DNA of 64,000 bases, taken from Amborella trichopoda (lineage: Eukaryota > Streptophyta > Magnoliopsida > Amborellales > Amborellaceae). Both the position numbers and the translations under genes were made by a program. The stretch covers positions 4,395,228-4,459,227 of the forward strand of contig NW_006499897.1 of NCBI RefSeq assembly GCF_000471905.2. The letters run 5' to 3'. Below the pieces are notes generated by a model. It saw only the letters and a list, made by a program, of their open reading frames with translations, was not told the origin of the DNA and did not search any database. Each line of letters begins with the position of its first letter. Position 1 is the first letter of the stretch. Below are positions 1-11,945 of this stretch, piece after piece.

Positions 1-1194
1 GCCCGTAAAAACACATGTACGCGCATTGTCCGTAATAAACTGGACTACATGTTTATCTCTCACCTCCTCCACTATCGGATCATGTAGTCGTACCAAGAAG
101 TTTGCGTCCTTCTTTATCCCTGATACGTCTTTGTTAGACAAAAAGGCTATACCTTTTGGAAAATAGGTCAAGAAGTTTAAAAACTCCTTTTTGCTAACTT
201 TATTCAACCACCCATCACTCATGAGAGTAATGCCTGTCCTTAGCCAACTCTATTTATATTCTTCAATCCACTTTGTAACTTCCTCCACCTCTTCATCTAA
301 TATTGACCCACTGAGCTCATATGCCATAGTGGGTTTTACCCCTGGCCCGGCTTTCTGGATTGCACTGACCATAGATGGAAAATGTGGGCTATTGGCTGCA
401 TCAAAGGGAATTCCTTTATCGTAGAACCATTTACCAACATATCTCCCCAACATGTTTCTTGTACCTTTAACCATGCCTTTTAAGGTCATCTGTTGTGACT
501 TAGGCTTTGAGAGAAATGGGTCTATACGACCATGACCTGCAATATTGGCACTCCTAGATAAGCTAAGAACTATTTCTTCAACATTTGATTCTTGTTGACA
601 CATACTGCCACTAACCCCTCTATACATATTTGAGCTGGGCTCGCCATACATGCTCGACCTGGGCCCACCATGCATGTCTAAGCTGGCCTCGCCATACTTG
701 TTTGAGCTAGACCCACCATACATGTCTGAGCTAAACCCACCATGTATGTCTGAGCCAGACCCACCATGCATGCTTATGTCATAACCACCGGATATTCTAA
801 ACCCACGTTCCCTCTGATATTGTTCATGTAAACTCATTCTTGTGGCTATCTCCAGGTCATTATTATATTGCCCTTCTAGGTCATTATTATATTGCTCTTC
901 TAGATCATTTCTGCTTGATGGCGTATATAAACTAACTATCTCCCCATTCATCTTATGTTTGACAATTTTTTTACCTTTGTTAGCCTTGAAAAATGCCGTC
1001 ATCTATTTTTTTACATTTCTAGGGACACTACTGTATGCAGAAACATGTCCCTTAACCCCTGCCAAGTGTTGCTTGAACCTATATAGCTCACTACTTATCA
1101 CTCTTTGGCAGTAATTACAAATAATTTTATCTTTTTTGTTGGGATCAAATCTGACCCCATGTTGCCATGCAGGGTCTTCTGCAGATCTTGACAT
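1..1194 (-). pseudogene. hAT transposase-like ORF (BED finger + DUF659), interrupted
   Basis: One reading frame runs from 1194 to the left edge and is interrupted by two TAG codons, at 1003-1005 and 250-252. Residues 1-63 hold a BED-type zinc finger: CNYC is followed by a His pair in FKQHLAGVKGH. A low-complexity stretch follows, rich in MHGG, MYGE and SNMY repeats. Then comes DUF659 sequence (for example RYVGKWFYDKGIPFDAANSP). Beyond the second stop the same frame reads LMSDGW and, at the window edge, VVQFITDNA, both typical of DUF659. The hAT dimerisation domain would lie off the window. Family membership is well supported. The stops suggest the copy is dead, although a domesticated shorter protein cannot be excluded. 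Confidence 0.75.
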
Positions 1195-1607
1195 GAAGCA
1201 ATTGTTTTAATATGTAAAAAGATAAAAATTAACTTGACAGTTCAACAACAAAAATAATCACCATGTATAGTGATAATATGTTCAGGTTGTTCATGTAGTT
1301 ATATTTGTTGTTATTTGTTATTACAAAATACTTCTACTGACAATAATATTTTCATACATATCAATTACAAACATACAAGATAATATAACACAAGATAATA
1401 CAATTTAATTTAATTTGCATTAAAAATTTAATAATAAAATTGAAAAAATACAAGATAGTATAGATGTCATACATGCCACGCTTTTTTTACAATGATATTC
1501 ACTTTAATTCCTCAAGATAATACAATTTAACAACATGTATTTCTTGCATTCAAAATTTTAAAAATTGAAAATACATTTTTAATGCAAAACTACATTAAAA
1601 ATATAAT

Positions 1608-2175
1608 ATAGTTTTGCATTAGAAATATAATAACATGTATGTTTTTTGCATAAATATTCAATCAACATGCAATTTTTTCAACAAAAACTTTAACAATAAA
1701 AATTAAAATATTGTTTAATACCTCATGATAATCAAAACCTGGTCACTATTTTCACATCTTTTAGAAAAATCTTTTTAAAAAAAATAAAAAATAAAAACAA
1801 TTCTTCACAGAGCCACCTAACATCAGTTATTCCAACTCAAAAATGCATTAACAACAAATTAAAAAAAAACAGTTTTGCATTGAAAATATAATAACATGCA
1901 TATTTTTGCATAAATAATCTATCAACGTATAATGTTTTCAACAAAAACATTAACAATAAAAATTAAAAATATGGTTTAATACCTCATGATAATAAAAACC
2001 TAGTCACGATTTTCACATCTTTTAGGAAAATCATCATTTTTCAAAAAAATTGATCATGGATAAAAAAAAAAAAGTACAGCAAACTCAAATAATAAAAATT
2101 AAAAATATGGTTTAATACCTCATGATAATCAAAACCTTGTCACGATTTTCACATCTTTTCGGAAAATCACAAATT
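1608..2175. repeat. degenerate tandem repeat in hAT leader
   Basis: Three related blocks occur at about 1608-1771, 1871-2035 and 2091-2175, the last truncated. Each contains TTTAATACCTCATGATAAT followed by AAAACCT, GTCAC and TTTTCACATCTTTT. The first two also share an AGTTTTGCATT start. They lie upstream of the transposase and may be subterminal repeats of the element. The rest of 1195-2900 is AT-rich with poly-A runs and no gene. Confidence 0.6.
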
Positions 2176-2929
2176 TTCAAAAGATTCTATCATGGAATAC
2201 AAAAAAAAAAAAAAAAAAAATGCAGTTCTTCACAGACAACAGTCATTGAATCTAAAATAATGAAGCTCAAATTGAATAAATCAGATCAAATTGAATACAT
2301 TTGATTATAAACAAGACTATAATGATTCAAAACCCTAGAAATCTAACATATTATTTGTAATATATCGTGAACAACAGATCGAAAGGCGGAAAAAAGAAAA
2401 AAAACAGTAGAATTTTTTTTTCCACAGACATCACTGTGTTTTTCTAAAAACCCAGGCTGTAATTGAGTAAATTAAATAAAATTGAATATGGTAAATGACA
2501 AAAGACACGATAAAGATTTAAAACCCTACAAATTTAATTGATTATTTTCAAAATATGGACTAAAATTAATCAAATAAAGGAAAAAAAAAAAAACGCAGAG
2601 TTCTTATCTGGTTTCATGAACCCGTGGCTTCAATCTCCAAATTAATCTGTTTTTCTCAAAGATAATCACAAATTCGTAACAAAAATTTCTAATGAACACA
2701 TTTACGATTGATATGCCTCAAACGTTTTATAGATTCATGCCCTATTTGGCATGAAACAAAACGAAAAGCAAAAACCCTAAAACCCGTAACTTTCATGATC
2801 CAAAAAATTGAAATTTTTCTACCATTTAATGCATGAAAAGGCTGAAAAAAGTTGCATAAAGCCTCAATATTCGATCATATGGAAAAAAAAAAAACAAAAT
2901 GATAAAAAAAAACAAAATTTGAAGAAACC

Positions 2930-3000
2930 GTGAAGAACACTGTGCATCCCGTGTTCTTCACGAGACTCGCCGATTTGGTACAGTGAATCGGCGATTCACT
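2930..3000. repeat. two adjacent perfect inverted repeats
   Basis: GTGAAGAACAC at 2930-2940 is matched exactly in inverted orientation at 2951-2961, leaving a 10-nt loop. Immediately beyond, AGTGAATCGGCGATTCACT at 2982-3000 is a perfect palindrome of 9-bp arms around one base. Both lie about 130-200 bp inside the presumed hAT end, where transposase-binding or hairpin-forming sequences are common. Confidence 0.7.
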
Positions 3001-3584
3001 ATACAGAATCTCCCGGTTCTCTCTGGAATCAGGCGATTCTATGTAAAATACCAGAACAGACACGGACTGTGCCGATTCTCGAGTCGAACCGAGCGAGTCC
3101 GGTTCAACTCGGCATTTTTTAAAACACTAGTTGAAACAGTAGGTGTCCATACCGATGCTAATTTGTGTCTAAATAAAAAATGATGAAAGAATTGAGACTT
3201 TTGTGTTATATAAAGTATGATATTTTTTTCCCCTAGTTATATCCATCTTATAAAGGGATTTATCTATAAAAATAAATTATTTTGCAAGAATTTGATTGGA
3301 ATTTTTTTGGGGACAACTTAACTTTTTCTTCTTTTTTAGTTTGATCTCACGTGGATTAATATCACTTTTCTAATTTTAACTTAGTGACAAATGAAATTTT
3401 TTTTTAGAGTTTTGTGGTAAACCACAGTCACGCTAACAGTAGTTTGGTCAAGAGACCAAATGTGCAATTTGGTAACATAGGGCCACCAAATCTTCGTGCT
3501 CACGTGAGACGTGTATATTTGAAAGTGGCAATTCAAATACAAAGAAAGCCACCATAGATTAGGTTCTTTGGGTTTAATAACAAA

Positions 3585-4016
3585 GGGAAAAGTTTATATA
3601 GGGCCAGGCTCTAAACAATCAAATTTGAGCCTACCTCAAAAATTTCACTGGAAGAGGTTTTGATGCTTAAATATCTTCAAATTGATCACATCTCGACATC
3701 AAGATGCATGGATATGAGAAAAAAATGGATTTCAAGTTTTGAAAATAGTGTCTTTTGTAAAATATTTTTGATTTCAAGTTTTGAAACTAGGATCTTTTGT
3801 AAAATATTTTTGGACCGTCAATTTTTAAGATTTTCAAGTTTTCATAGATCTGTCGATCTACATTGTTTTTTAAGTTTTAAACTTCATAAATAAATATGAA
3901 AATCTATTTTAAGGCTAGCACAAAGATTTTCAGTGGTGAAACCACATTTTTCAACAGTATTTTAAGGTAGCTCTAATTTGATTGTTTAGAGCCTAGGCTC
4001 TATACAAACCGCATCC
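3585..4016 (+). mobile_element. Mutator-like MITE, copy a, with 9-bp target duplication
   Basis: The left end reads GGGAAAAGTTTATATAGGGC and the right end carries the inverted match TTTAGAGCCTAGGCTCTATA. Both ends contain the family signature, AGGCTCTAAACAATCAAA and its complement. The 9-bp direct repeat AATAACAAA flanks it at 3576-3584 and 4017-4025, which fits Mutator-like elements. The interior (LINEs excluded) is AT-rich and non-coding. Related copies recur across the window, including one in an intron of the plus-strand TPS gene. It lies in the intron sequence before P450 exon 2. Confidence 0.75.
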
Positions 4017-4429
4017 AATAACAAAAAGCGTTTACTGAAGCGTTTAGTAGAACCGGCATGTCTTAGGAGGAACTATTCGTTACTGACGTTTTCCGATCCA
4101 AAGTTCCGAGTCAAATCCGCATTTTTTAGACCTTATGTAACAATATTTGCTTTGTAAAATAGAAAAGTAACAACCACTCGACAAATGCCATGCAAAATCA
4201 GGGGACTATTTTTGTGCAACTTCTATGTAGGAATTTTGATAAAGCATTCATACTCTCAAAAATTCAAACCCCTGGCCGCCCAATTTAACATTGTGAACTT
4301 GGAGTGACTCTGACTTTCCTATACTGATGGCAAATTTTCTCTCCCATAAGATATGATTTATATGAGGTTTTCCTCACATGAAGAATAACTTTTCTTGCGA
4401 AGATCACATATTTTCCCATAATTTTTCAG
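4017..4429 (+). other. 3' part of a P450 intron
   Basis: This stretch is alignable by eye with the end of the intron of the P450 at 35249-39274 (38380-38647) and with 32200-32300 before the P450 pseudogene. Shared blocks include GTAACAACCAC, CAACTTCTATG and the acceptor region TTTTCAGGACATGTAT. No coding sequence is seen. Confidence 0.7.
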
Positions 4430-5059
4430 GACATGTATGCGGCCGGGAGTGAAACTACTGCAACAACAGTGGAGTGGGCGATGGCTGAACTACTTCACAA
4501 CCCCAACAAGATGGCCATGGCTAAGCAAGAACTCAAAGAGAACATAGGCAGCACAATGCACACAGTGGAAGAGACAGACCTAGGACGACTGCCATACTTG
4601 CAAGCAGTGGTGAAGGAGACCTTGCGCTTGCATCCTCCGGTGCCGCTTCTTCTCCCTCATAGGGCAGATGTCACTGTAAAAGTTCGTGGATATGTCATAC
4701 CAAAGCATACACAGGTATTAGTAAATGCTTGGGCCATAGGTAGAGATGTTCAGGTGTGGGAAAATCCAACAGCCTTTATTCCAGAGAGATTCGTGGGGTC
4801 GAATATCAATTACAAAGGGAGAGATTTCCAGTATATTCCATTTGGGGCAGGTCGAAGGATATGCCCTGGTCTTCCTCTCGGGGTTCGTATGGTCCAAATA
4901 GTGCTTGCTTCGTTATTGCATTCTTTCGATTGGGAGCTTCCTGATGGGTTGAAACCAGAGGAAATGGATATGAGAGATAAGTTTGGGGTCACATTGCAGA
5001 AAGCAGTTCCATTGGAAGCTGTACCTGTAAAAGGCGAGGGGTCGCTACGCGTTGAGTAA
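4430..5059 (+). CDS. CYP76-like cytochrome P450, exon 2 only (copy 1)
   Basis: This is the C-terminal 209 residues of a class II plant P450, an ER-bound haem monooxygenase. It starts at the acceptor TTTTTCAG|GAC in phase 0, as in copy 3. Visible are the I-helix oxygen-binding motif AAGSETTATT, the K-helix ExxR (KETLR), the PERF-type segment (FIPERF) and the haem-binding loop FGAGRRICPG with its cysteine. It is close to copy 3 throughout, except that the last eight or so residues differ (GEGSLRVE) because of a small frame change near the stop. Exon 1, about 1.08 kb in copy 3, is not in the window. The 3 kb to the left are an hAT element, so exon 1 may be off the edge beyond that insertion, or lost. 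CYP76 members often hydroxylate monoterpenols; the substrate here is unknown. Confidence 0.8.
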   Translation, partial: DMYAAGSETTATTVEWAMAELLHNPNKMAMAKQELKENIGSTMHTVEETDLGRLPYLQAVVKETLRLHPPVPLLLPHRADVTVKVRGYVIPKHTQVLVNAWAIGRDVQVWENPTAFIPERFVGSNINYKGRDFQYIPFGAGRRICPGLPLGVRMVQIVLASLLHSFDWELPDGLKPEEMDMRDKFGVTLQKAVPLEAVPVKGEGSLRVE

Positions 5060-6773
5060 TGAGTCTAACATCACATCCCTTTTGTAGTGGGAAATGTTTT
5101 AAGGTTAATAGTATTGATTAATGTTAAATTTTTTGAAATTATGCCCCCTTGAACTGTAAAACATTAGGAGTACTAATTTTTGTGGGGCTATGGTGCCCTT
5201 TTATTTTCCTCTGAAGCACATCATGTTACTACAAGACACTCTCATGAAAGCTTATCCAAGTCATCAAGAAAGATCTTAAAGAATTTCTTCATGTATAAAA
5301 TCTTCCTGAGCCAGTAAATTCAAGTCTAGAGTATAATCCTTGCTTGGGACAATATGGGACTCATCATTGGGCAACAGATCCTTGTGTAGAGATCCCACCA
5401 AAACCGTAACGGACGGTAACGGCTCCCATACTATCTTATCACCCCATGCTTGTGGGATAAAATGATCATTTAGGAGGACAAAGTACTATAATCCTACATT
5501 TCATCAACTGTTAGATTCCTCCTAATCACTCCTAAATTTATGAGAATATATTGATCACTAGTAGGTTAAAGAGTGCTGAATTCGTTATTTTAATGTGATT
5601 TCACCGAGCCACCTATCCTTCCACATCCAACCAGATCTCCTGATTTCACTAGTTATCTCATCCTTTTAATTGAAACACAAGTAGGAAGACAATATGCTTT
5701 CTAGACTTTGGAAGCCGGTGAGATCGATACCCCTTAGGTAAGCCAATAGGACTCTTGTGGACTGTACTTGTGTTGAGTAACCTCCATCCATGGAAGCCCC
5801 CCTCTCGTTGCAAAGCCCCACTGCAACTTTCGTACCAGTGTGGGGTTCATGTCATTTAGATATCTAATTCCTGAATCTGTCTTTTTTCTCGTAAAGCATC
5901 TCCAACTTATGGCCCACTTCCATATCTACCCGTTATAAGTTCATCATGATTCAGATAATCTTTTTGACTACTGAGAAAGGCATTTGGAGTATAAATATAT
6001 ATGGTAAGACTGGAATGTTCTTGCTCCAATCGGGAGGAACCTTCATCTTCGAGCAGCTGGCCCTGTCTCTCAACTGTCTCAACTATCCCATACCAGAGGG
6101 TTTCACCTGGTTTGCAGAGGCTAAATGGGAGACTTCGATACTGCATCCCATCTTTTAGCTAGCTCCATCAAAAGGCTCAGTTCGACTAACAAAATTTGTC
6201 TTTGACATATTCATCTTTATCCCCCTTCCATGTTCAAAGTATCGCACAAACAGCCATAAAAGATTCCTATGTTGCAAGTTGGAATCAGAGAACACCTAAT
6301 TGCCATGCAAAATGGTCCATCCTCTTATAAAGCTTTGAACCACTTGAACTAGGACTTAATTGTGCAATCTCAAGATGGATAGATCGAATACTATAGTGAC
6401 AATGGTGAACAATTCTTGAGGTGAGCTGTTGACAAGGATGGAGAGATGTGCTAAGGAAGTATATCCTAAGATCAACTTCCCCATTTCGGACTAAAACCCC
6501 ATAAACTGTTGCTCTAGGTCCAAAATTTCCTAGTGTACATGATTGAAGGCCATTTCTTAGTGTAGTTTGACTAGACCAGGGACACTCCAGGGATGCCTAT
6601 TGTGCACACATTCACTTTCAACTAGTTTGAGCCAACGGCCTAATTTGAGCCATCGTTTTTAGAGAAGACATATTTAGCTTTTCAACTCTAGATGCCCCTA
6701 TATGAATCGAACTTCAAAACTCGTTTTGAAGTTTTGAAACTTTTTAAAATCCATTTCGCTCTTAAACCCTAAC
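5060..6773. other. intergenic; P450 3' flank then unrecognised sequence
   Basis: The first 110 bases match the 3' flank of P450 copy 3: GGGAAATGTTTTAAG, GATTAAT and CTTGAACTGTAAAA recur near 39290. The rest shows no gene, RNA or repeat that I can name. Short open frames at 5907-6158 overlap on both strands and look like chance. Confidence 0.5.
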
Positions 6774-9700
6774 TGAAAGGACTTTATAATAAAGCACGGT
6801 GTATATATATTTAAAAAATTCTTTACCTCTACACCGGCAATATCACTTACAATGTCCAATTATAATCAAACCATTCTTGAAATAAATAAAAGAAAAATAA
6901 AATCGGTTCTCAATTGCTACCTCTTCAAATACAATTTTTTATTCATGAACAAAACTAGAATTTATTGCTTTATGGGAAGAGAAGTAAATATTTAAAAAAG
7001 TAAAATTGTCAGAGATTACCTCAACCAGGCTTAGTATACCCCACGTCGAGTCTCATCCTTCCGATGGTGCTCTGGATCTATGATCGGTATGTTGATTTCC
7101 CTACCATGGCAAAAATCCACTCAATGGCTTAACTTTGATCAAGCCTCTTAGCTTGATTTTAGCGAGATGAGAGACGAATATAAAGAGAGAGGGAGAGATC
7201 TACTAGCAAGGGGTTCCACCCTTTTGCCACCCATAAATAACAGAGGTGGTACGTGCCGCCAAAACATAGTGCAACTTAGAGAAAGATAACATTGGGGCAT
7301 GCCTCCCCTTTGGAAGAGTGGGGAATTTTGGGTAGGGGGAGAGAAAATTGTTAAAGAGAGAAAAGAGAATACATATCTCATTTTATGAGGGAGCGCATAC
7401 TTTTATAGATTTTCTATGCCATAGATTTTGCCTCGATTCGTAGGGTCAAATCTCAACCGTCGATCTAAGCAGACTTGTAGGGTGAGAGATTTGAGCCATC
7501 AATTTCTTTGATCCACCATCAAGATTCAGATAGATGAGCTAGAGCATTATCCTCCATTTCCAAAATCTATTCCCATCAAATAAGGAAAGCTTGTATTTTA
7601 ATATATCAATTCCTTAATTATTGAATCACAATTGTCATTAAATAAAGAAAACTTATATTTTAATATATCCAATCCTTAATTATTGGATCAACCAATATTG
7701 ATTCAAAGATTTAGTAAATATCTCAAATATTCAACCTTATCATGGCTATACCCAAAAGATAAGCCAATAATGGATAAACATTCTTCCCAAGAAGAATACG
7801 TGAATGGGTAGGGAGTGCCACCCGTGTGGGCCCCACCTAATATACATGTATTTAAATTTTGGGCCCCATATTTTATGGAGTTTTCATATATTTTTAGAAA
7901 ATATTTTATTTCATATTTAGAATTTTTAAATCTTATATTTTATTTAAAACATCGAAAAATTAATTTTGCTTAATTTATAAATCCAAATGACAAAAATAAA
8001 ATATCATAAGATTCAAAAAAATTCAAATAAACATTCCAAAAATCACATAACATAAAATTAATTACAATTAATTAATTTTGATGGGAATCAGATCCATTAG
8101 ATCTAGGAAATTATCAATATATGGGAGCACTCCACCATCAACTGCGAATCACTATCCGTTAAGCTTTCTCAAACTGACCCAGCAGTTCCCATGACCCACA
8201 GTCCACTATAGAGGTTCATAGTTGGACCACTAAAGTCAGCCAATATACTAGGGGACACAATATCAGTTCATGGATTTCAGGTTCTCACTTAGAGATAAAA
8301 ATCATGGTCCTCCAGACCATGATGCAACCATGACTCTATACTGCATAGGGATAATCTCTCGCACATGTACAAGCTTCACCCTCAGTGGTGAATCTCAAAA
8401 TGGCTATCTATGTACATGCCGTATGATGATATAATGATAAGGTTTTAGCCCTGTCTCTAAAGGCTATTTATCACACGTAAGGGCCTCACAGTCCTTTAGC
8501 TCTCATCTGGGCATACTCCAACCTCATCAAGGGATAACCCACTGAACCCTTCTTGGTAGATCGTTATGCCTAGGTATCTTAGGTTTTTCCAAACCGCGGC
8601 TGGCCTAGCTCGTCGAGCCTAGTCCAAGTATCAACAAATAACATTTCTCTAGTATGGTCCACATTTATGTTCCACTATATAAAATGCTCATATAAGTTCT
8701 CATAAGGCCTTTAAAGGCTACATAAACCTAACATCTCTCACTTGGCCTTTGAAGGCCTTACATTATCTCTTCCTCACTTTCTCTCATCTCCATTTGTCTC
8801 TACCAATAACAATCTCTCTTAATAAATTAATCATGGTTTTCGCCATCAATCCATTCACAAAGGACTCATAGAGGCAACATCTTTTTCTCTTTGCTGCTCG
8901 GATCTCATCCTAAAAGTGGTTGTTGTTCATCTTTCATATCGCATAGCGAATCATGGACTTGCTGTCACAGAAAATCATCACGTATCCTCATCGCATGGGA
9001 TTGTATCTTCATTGGCTTAAAGGAGTTATTCAAATAAGCCGCTTTTTTTTGTAGCCATACAATCAGCGCCACACATCTGGGTTTCATAGGTGAACAACAC
9101 CATAGTCTGTTGTTCTAGCTGACCTAGCAAACACTAACTGATTCCACTGGAATATTTAGTTTTATACGCTTGGAGATATTTTGGAGTCGCGACTCTATCG
9201 TATTGTCATAAAAAATCCTCACTGCCTCACAACGCGTGGGTTGAAAGTGAAGTTGATTGAAAAATTTCTTAATCCATACGGCCTTCTTGGTCTCCAAATA
9301 GCACGTCACGTATTCTGCCGCTAGGATGGACAATGCCACTGCATCTTGTTTCTTTGATTTTCAAGAAGTTGTTCTCCCTCCAGGCATGAGCACGTATCCA
9401 GATGTCGACTTCACATCATTTGAATCCTTGAGATAACTTGCATCTGTATATCTGAATATCCAAACAGCTAAAAAAAAATGTGGGACTGTAGTAGCTCCTA
9501 CTCAATTATTGCACATACAATATATACATTTTTAACATTCTTATGTCTATATCATGATGTAGCATAACAAGTCTCATGCAATAAGTAATTCATTGCCCAT
9601 TGGTTTCACAATATGTAAAACCTTTATAAACCACAAGGTTCAACCACACTAGTCATCTTGGTAGTAAATCCATACAAACCAAGTTATTTAATCAATATAA

Positions 9701-11945
9701 CATGTGTCAAGGAAGCTTAGCAAGATAGCCTTCCTACAACATTCTATATGGTCCTTGTATAGCACTGTGAAGAAAAAACCTCTTCTTCATCCCATCATTT
9801 TAAATATCATAAATTTGATTCTCCCACTGATCTTTAGTTTTCTTTGCTACCTTCAAACTTCTCTATGTATCCATTCATTTCGAAGAAACCAAGATGTTGT
9901 TCTAGGTATTGTGTTTCTACTTCTTTTTGTTGTTCCCAGATCGAACACTCTTCATATAGTGCGTCATACCTTGCTCACTCTGTATACCTCTTTCTGAAGT
10001 TTTATTATAATAAACCATATGCATGACACACTATAAAACCCTTTAAATGAGCCCTAAAAAAGTTTCCATTACTGGGAATCCAAAGATGTGCAGTAATATA
10101 CCACATCTTTTAATTTACTGCATAATAGAACATGAGCATCCCACGATAAAATATGATATATCTCAACTCATAAAGAGTTTCTCTCCAAATCCTTTTGAGT
10201 ACTGAAATACACTAAAAAATATAAAATAGTGCTCAGTTCCATTCCTAAATCACACCATTTAGTGACTCTACCTTTTAGTGACAGTTTGCATTATATTACA
10301 ATTTTCTCAGCAAAAAATCAGGCTGAGTATCTCGATAAAAATTTGTTTCTTTCAAACTTCAAAGAATTTCTTCCTAAAATCTCTTGTGTTGGAAACTAGA
10401 CTCAAAACCAAATCATAACATCATGGTGTGAATCTCAAATACTATCTTCCTTCAGAGAACTAAATAAGGTGATATACACATCACAAAATAACTTATACTG
10501 CAGAATTTTAGGATGAACATTGTCTAGTAAAATTGTATTTTATCTCTATCTTTGTGGAGTTTTCCTTTCAAACTAATTTTGTTTAAAAGTAAACACATAA
10601 TGGTGACACATATTTCTTCAAGCCTCATATCACTTTATCAAGTAAGCTTGATAATTATATGTTTTTAAGTCTCAATGAAGAGCATACCATAATTGCCAAA
10701 ACATTTAGGATGACCTCTCTTCAATACAAAACTTTTATTCCTCTCTTCCCATAGATATTTCTCTCTCAAATAAATTTCATCAGAAATTAGACTCAAAATT
10801 AAAGTCTGAAAACTTAGTGTGAGCTATAAAATATTCTATTAAGAATAGAAATAAAATCTTGACTTCCAAGTCATGAAAATATTTTTTATCGCAGAAAACA
10901 ACACTTGCATACCCTTCAATAAATCTATCATATCTTTCAAACCAAAAATAATTTCTTGATGAAACTTTTTTTTTGAAAGTAGACTTAATTTTATAAGTCA
11001 CAGTAAAATTTCAGCAAGAAATAAAATCATATCATTGGTGGGAAAAATCTCGGAACTCAATGGACAGTTCTTGGATTTTGCAGGTCAAAGCTAACACCCT
11101 TCAATCATGAGTCCATAACTTTAAATTCCCATAAGATCTCCCTCTGAAATTTTGTAGGTAGATCCTACTCCCAAAGACACACAAAATCACTTAAATATAT
11201 AACAGACAAATACATCATTATCGTCTTCATGTAACTGCTCCAAAATAGCACAGAAAACTCATTTTGTAAAATGTCTTTCTCGGTGTTGTGAATATTACAA
11301 TAATTTTTAACCGGGGTGTATTACTTGACCACAAAGATTAGTAGCTTTCTTACATATTGTTCCCAAGTTTGATATCGACTCAATAAAGGGAAAAAAACAT
11401 CTAATGACTTCAAATATCAACTTTGCTCTGATACTATTGAAAAGACTTTATTATAAAGCACAAGTATATATATTTAAAAAATTGTTTACTTCTATACCAG
11501 CAATATCACTTACAATGTCCAATTATAATCAAACCACTTTTGAAGTAAATAAAATAAAAATAAAATTAGTTCTTAATTTCTACCTCTTCAAATACAATTA
11601 TCTATTCAAGAAACAAGACTAGAATTTATTGCTTTAGGGGAAGAGAAGTAAATTGATCAAGTATATTAGCTTAATTTAGAGAGATGAGAGATGAATATGA
11701 AGAGAGAGGGAGAGATCTACGAGCAAGGGGTTGCCATCCACAAAGAATAGAGGTGGTGCGTGCCACCAAAACATAATGCAACTTAGAGAGAGATAAAATT
11801 GGGGCATGCCTCTCCTTTGGAAGAGAAGGAAATTTTGGGTAGGGAGAGAGAATTGTTTAAGAGAGAAAAAAGAATACATATCTCACTTTATCAAGAACAC
11901 CTACTTTTACAGATTTTCTATGCCATAAATTTTCGTAGGGTCAAA
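6774..11945 (-). mobile_element. Copia-type LTR retrotransposon fossil
   Basis: The element lies on the minus strand. The 3' LTR is taken as 6774-8731 and is followed by a polypurine-like tract (TCTCTCACTTGG as read on the plus strand). A primer-binding-like box, GCTCTGATACTATTG on the plus strand, sits at 11427-11441, and a shortened second LTR follows at 11438-11945. The two LTRs share GACTTTAT, ATATATATTTAAAAAATT, CACTTACAATGTCCAATTAT and the block around 7170-7380 against 11690-11880. Inside, only an RNase H fragment is recognisable. The copy is clearly broken, with much of gag-pol missing and many breaks, and looks old from its LTR divergence. Confidence 0.7.
9120..9490 (-). other. Copia RNase H fragment (fossil)
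   Basis: The minus strand encodes a recognisable piece of a Copia RNase H end: a KSTSGYV motif, then ALSILAAEYV and TKKAVWIKKF. This places the surrounding element in the Copia superfamily. It is a degraded remnant with no sign of function. Confidence 0.75.

Larger units (their letters stand above)
1..3130 (-). mobile_element. hAT-type DNA transposon, 5' part, cut by window edge
   Basis: The minus strand carries a BED zinc finger followed by a DUF659 region, the order seen in many plant hAT transposases. The outer end is taken as about 3128-3130, because the minus strand there begins TAGTGTTTTAAAAAATGCCG and runs into GC-rich sequence rich in CGAG and CCGG words, like the ends of many plant hAT elements. 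The other end lies left of the window, so I could not confirm terminal inverted repeats or an 8-bp target duplication. Between the transposase start (1194) and the outer end are about 1.9 kb of AT-rich leader with internal repeats. The element appears to sit in the intron upstream of the P450 exon at 4430. Confidence 0.6.

Noticed and set aside
5907-6158. Overlapping frames on both strands downstream of P450 copy 1
   Set aside because: Short, no motif or family match, and no splice context linking them to a gene.
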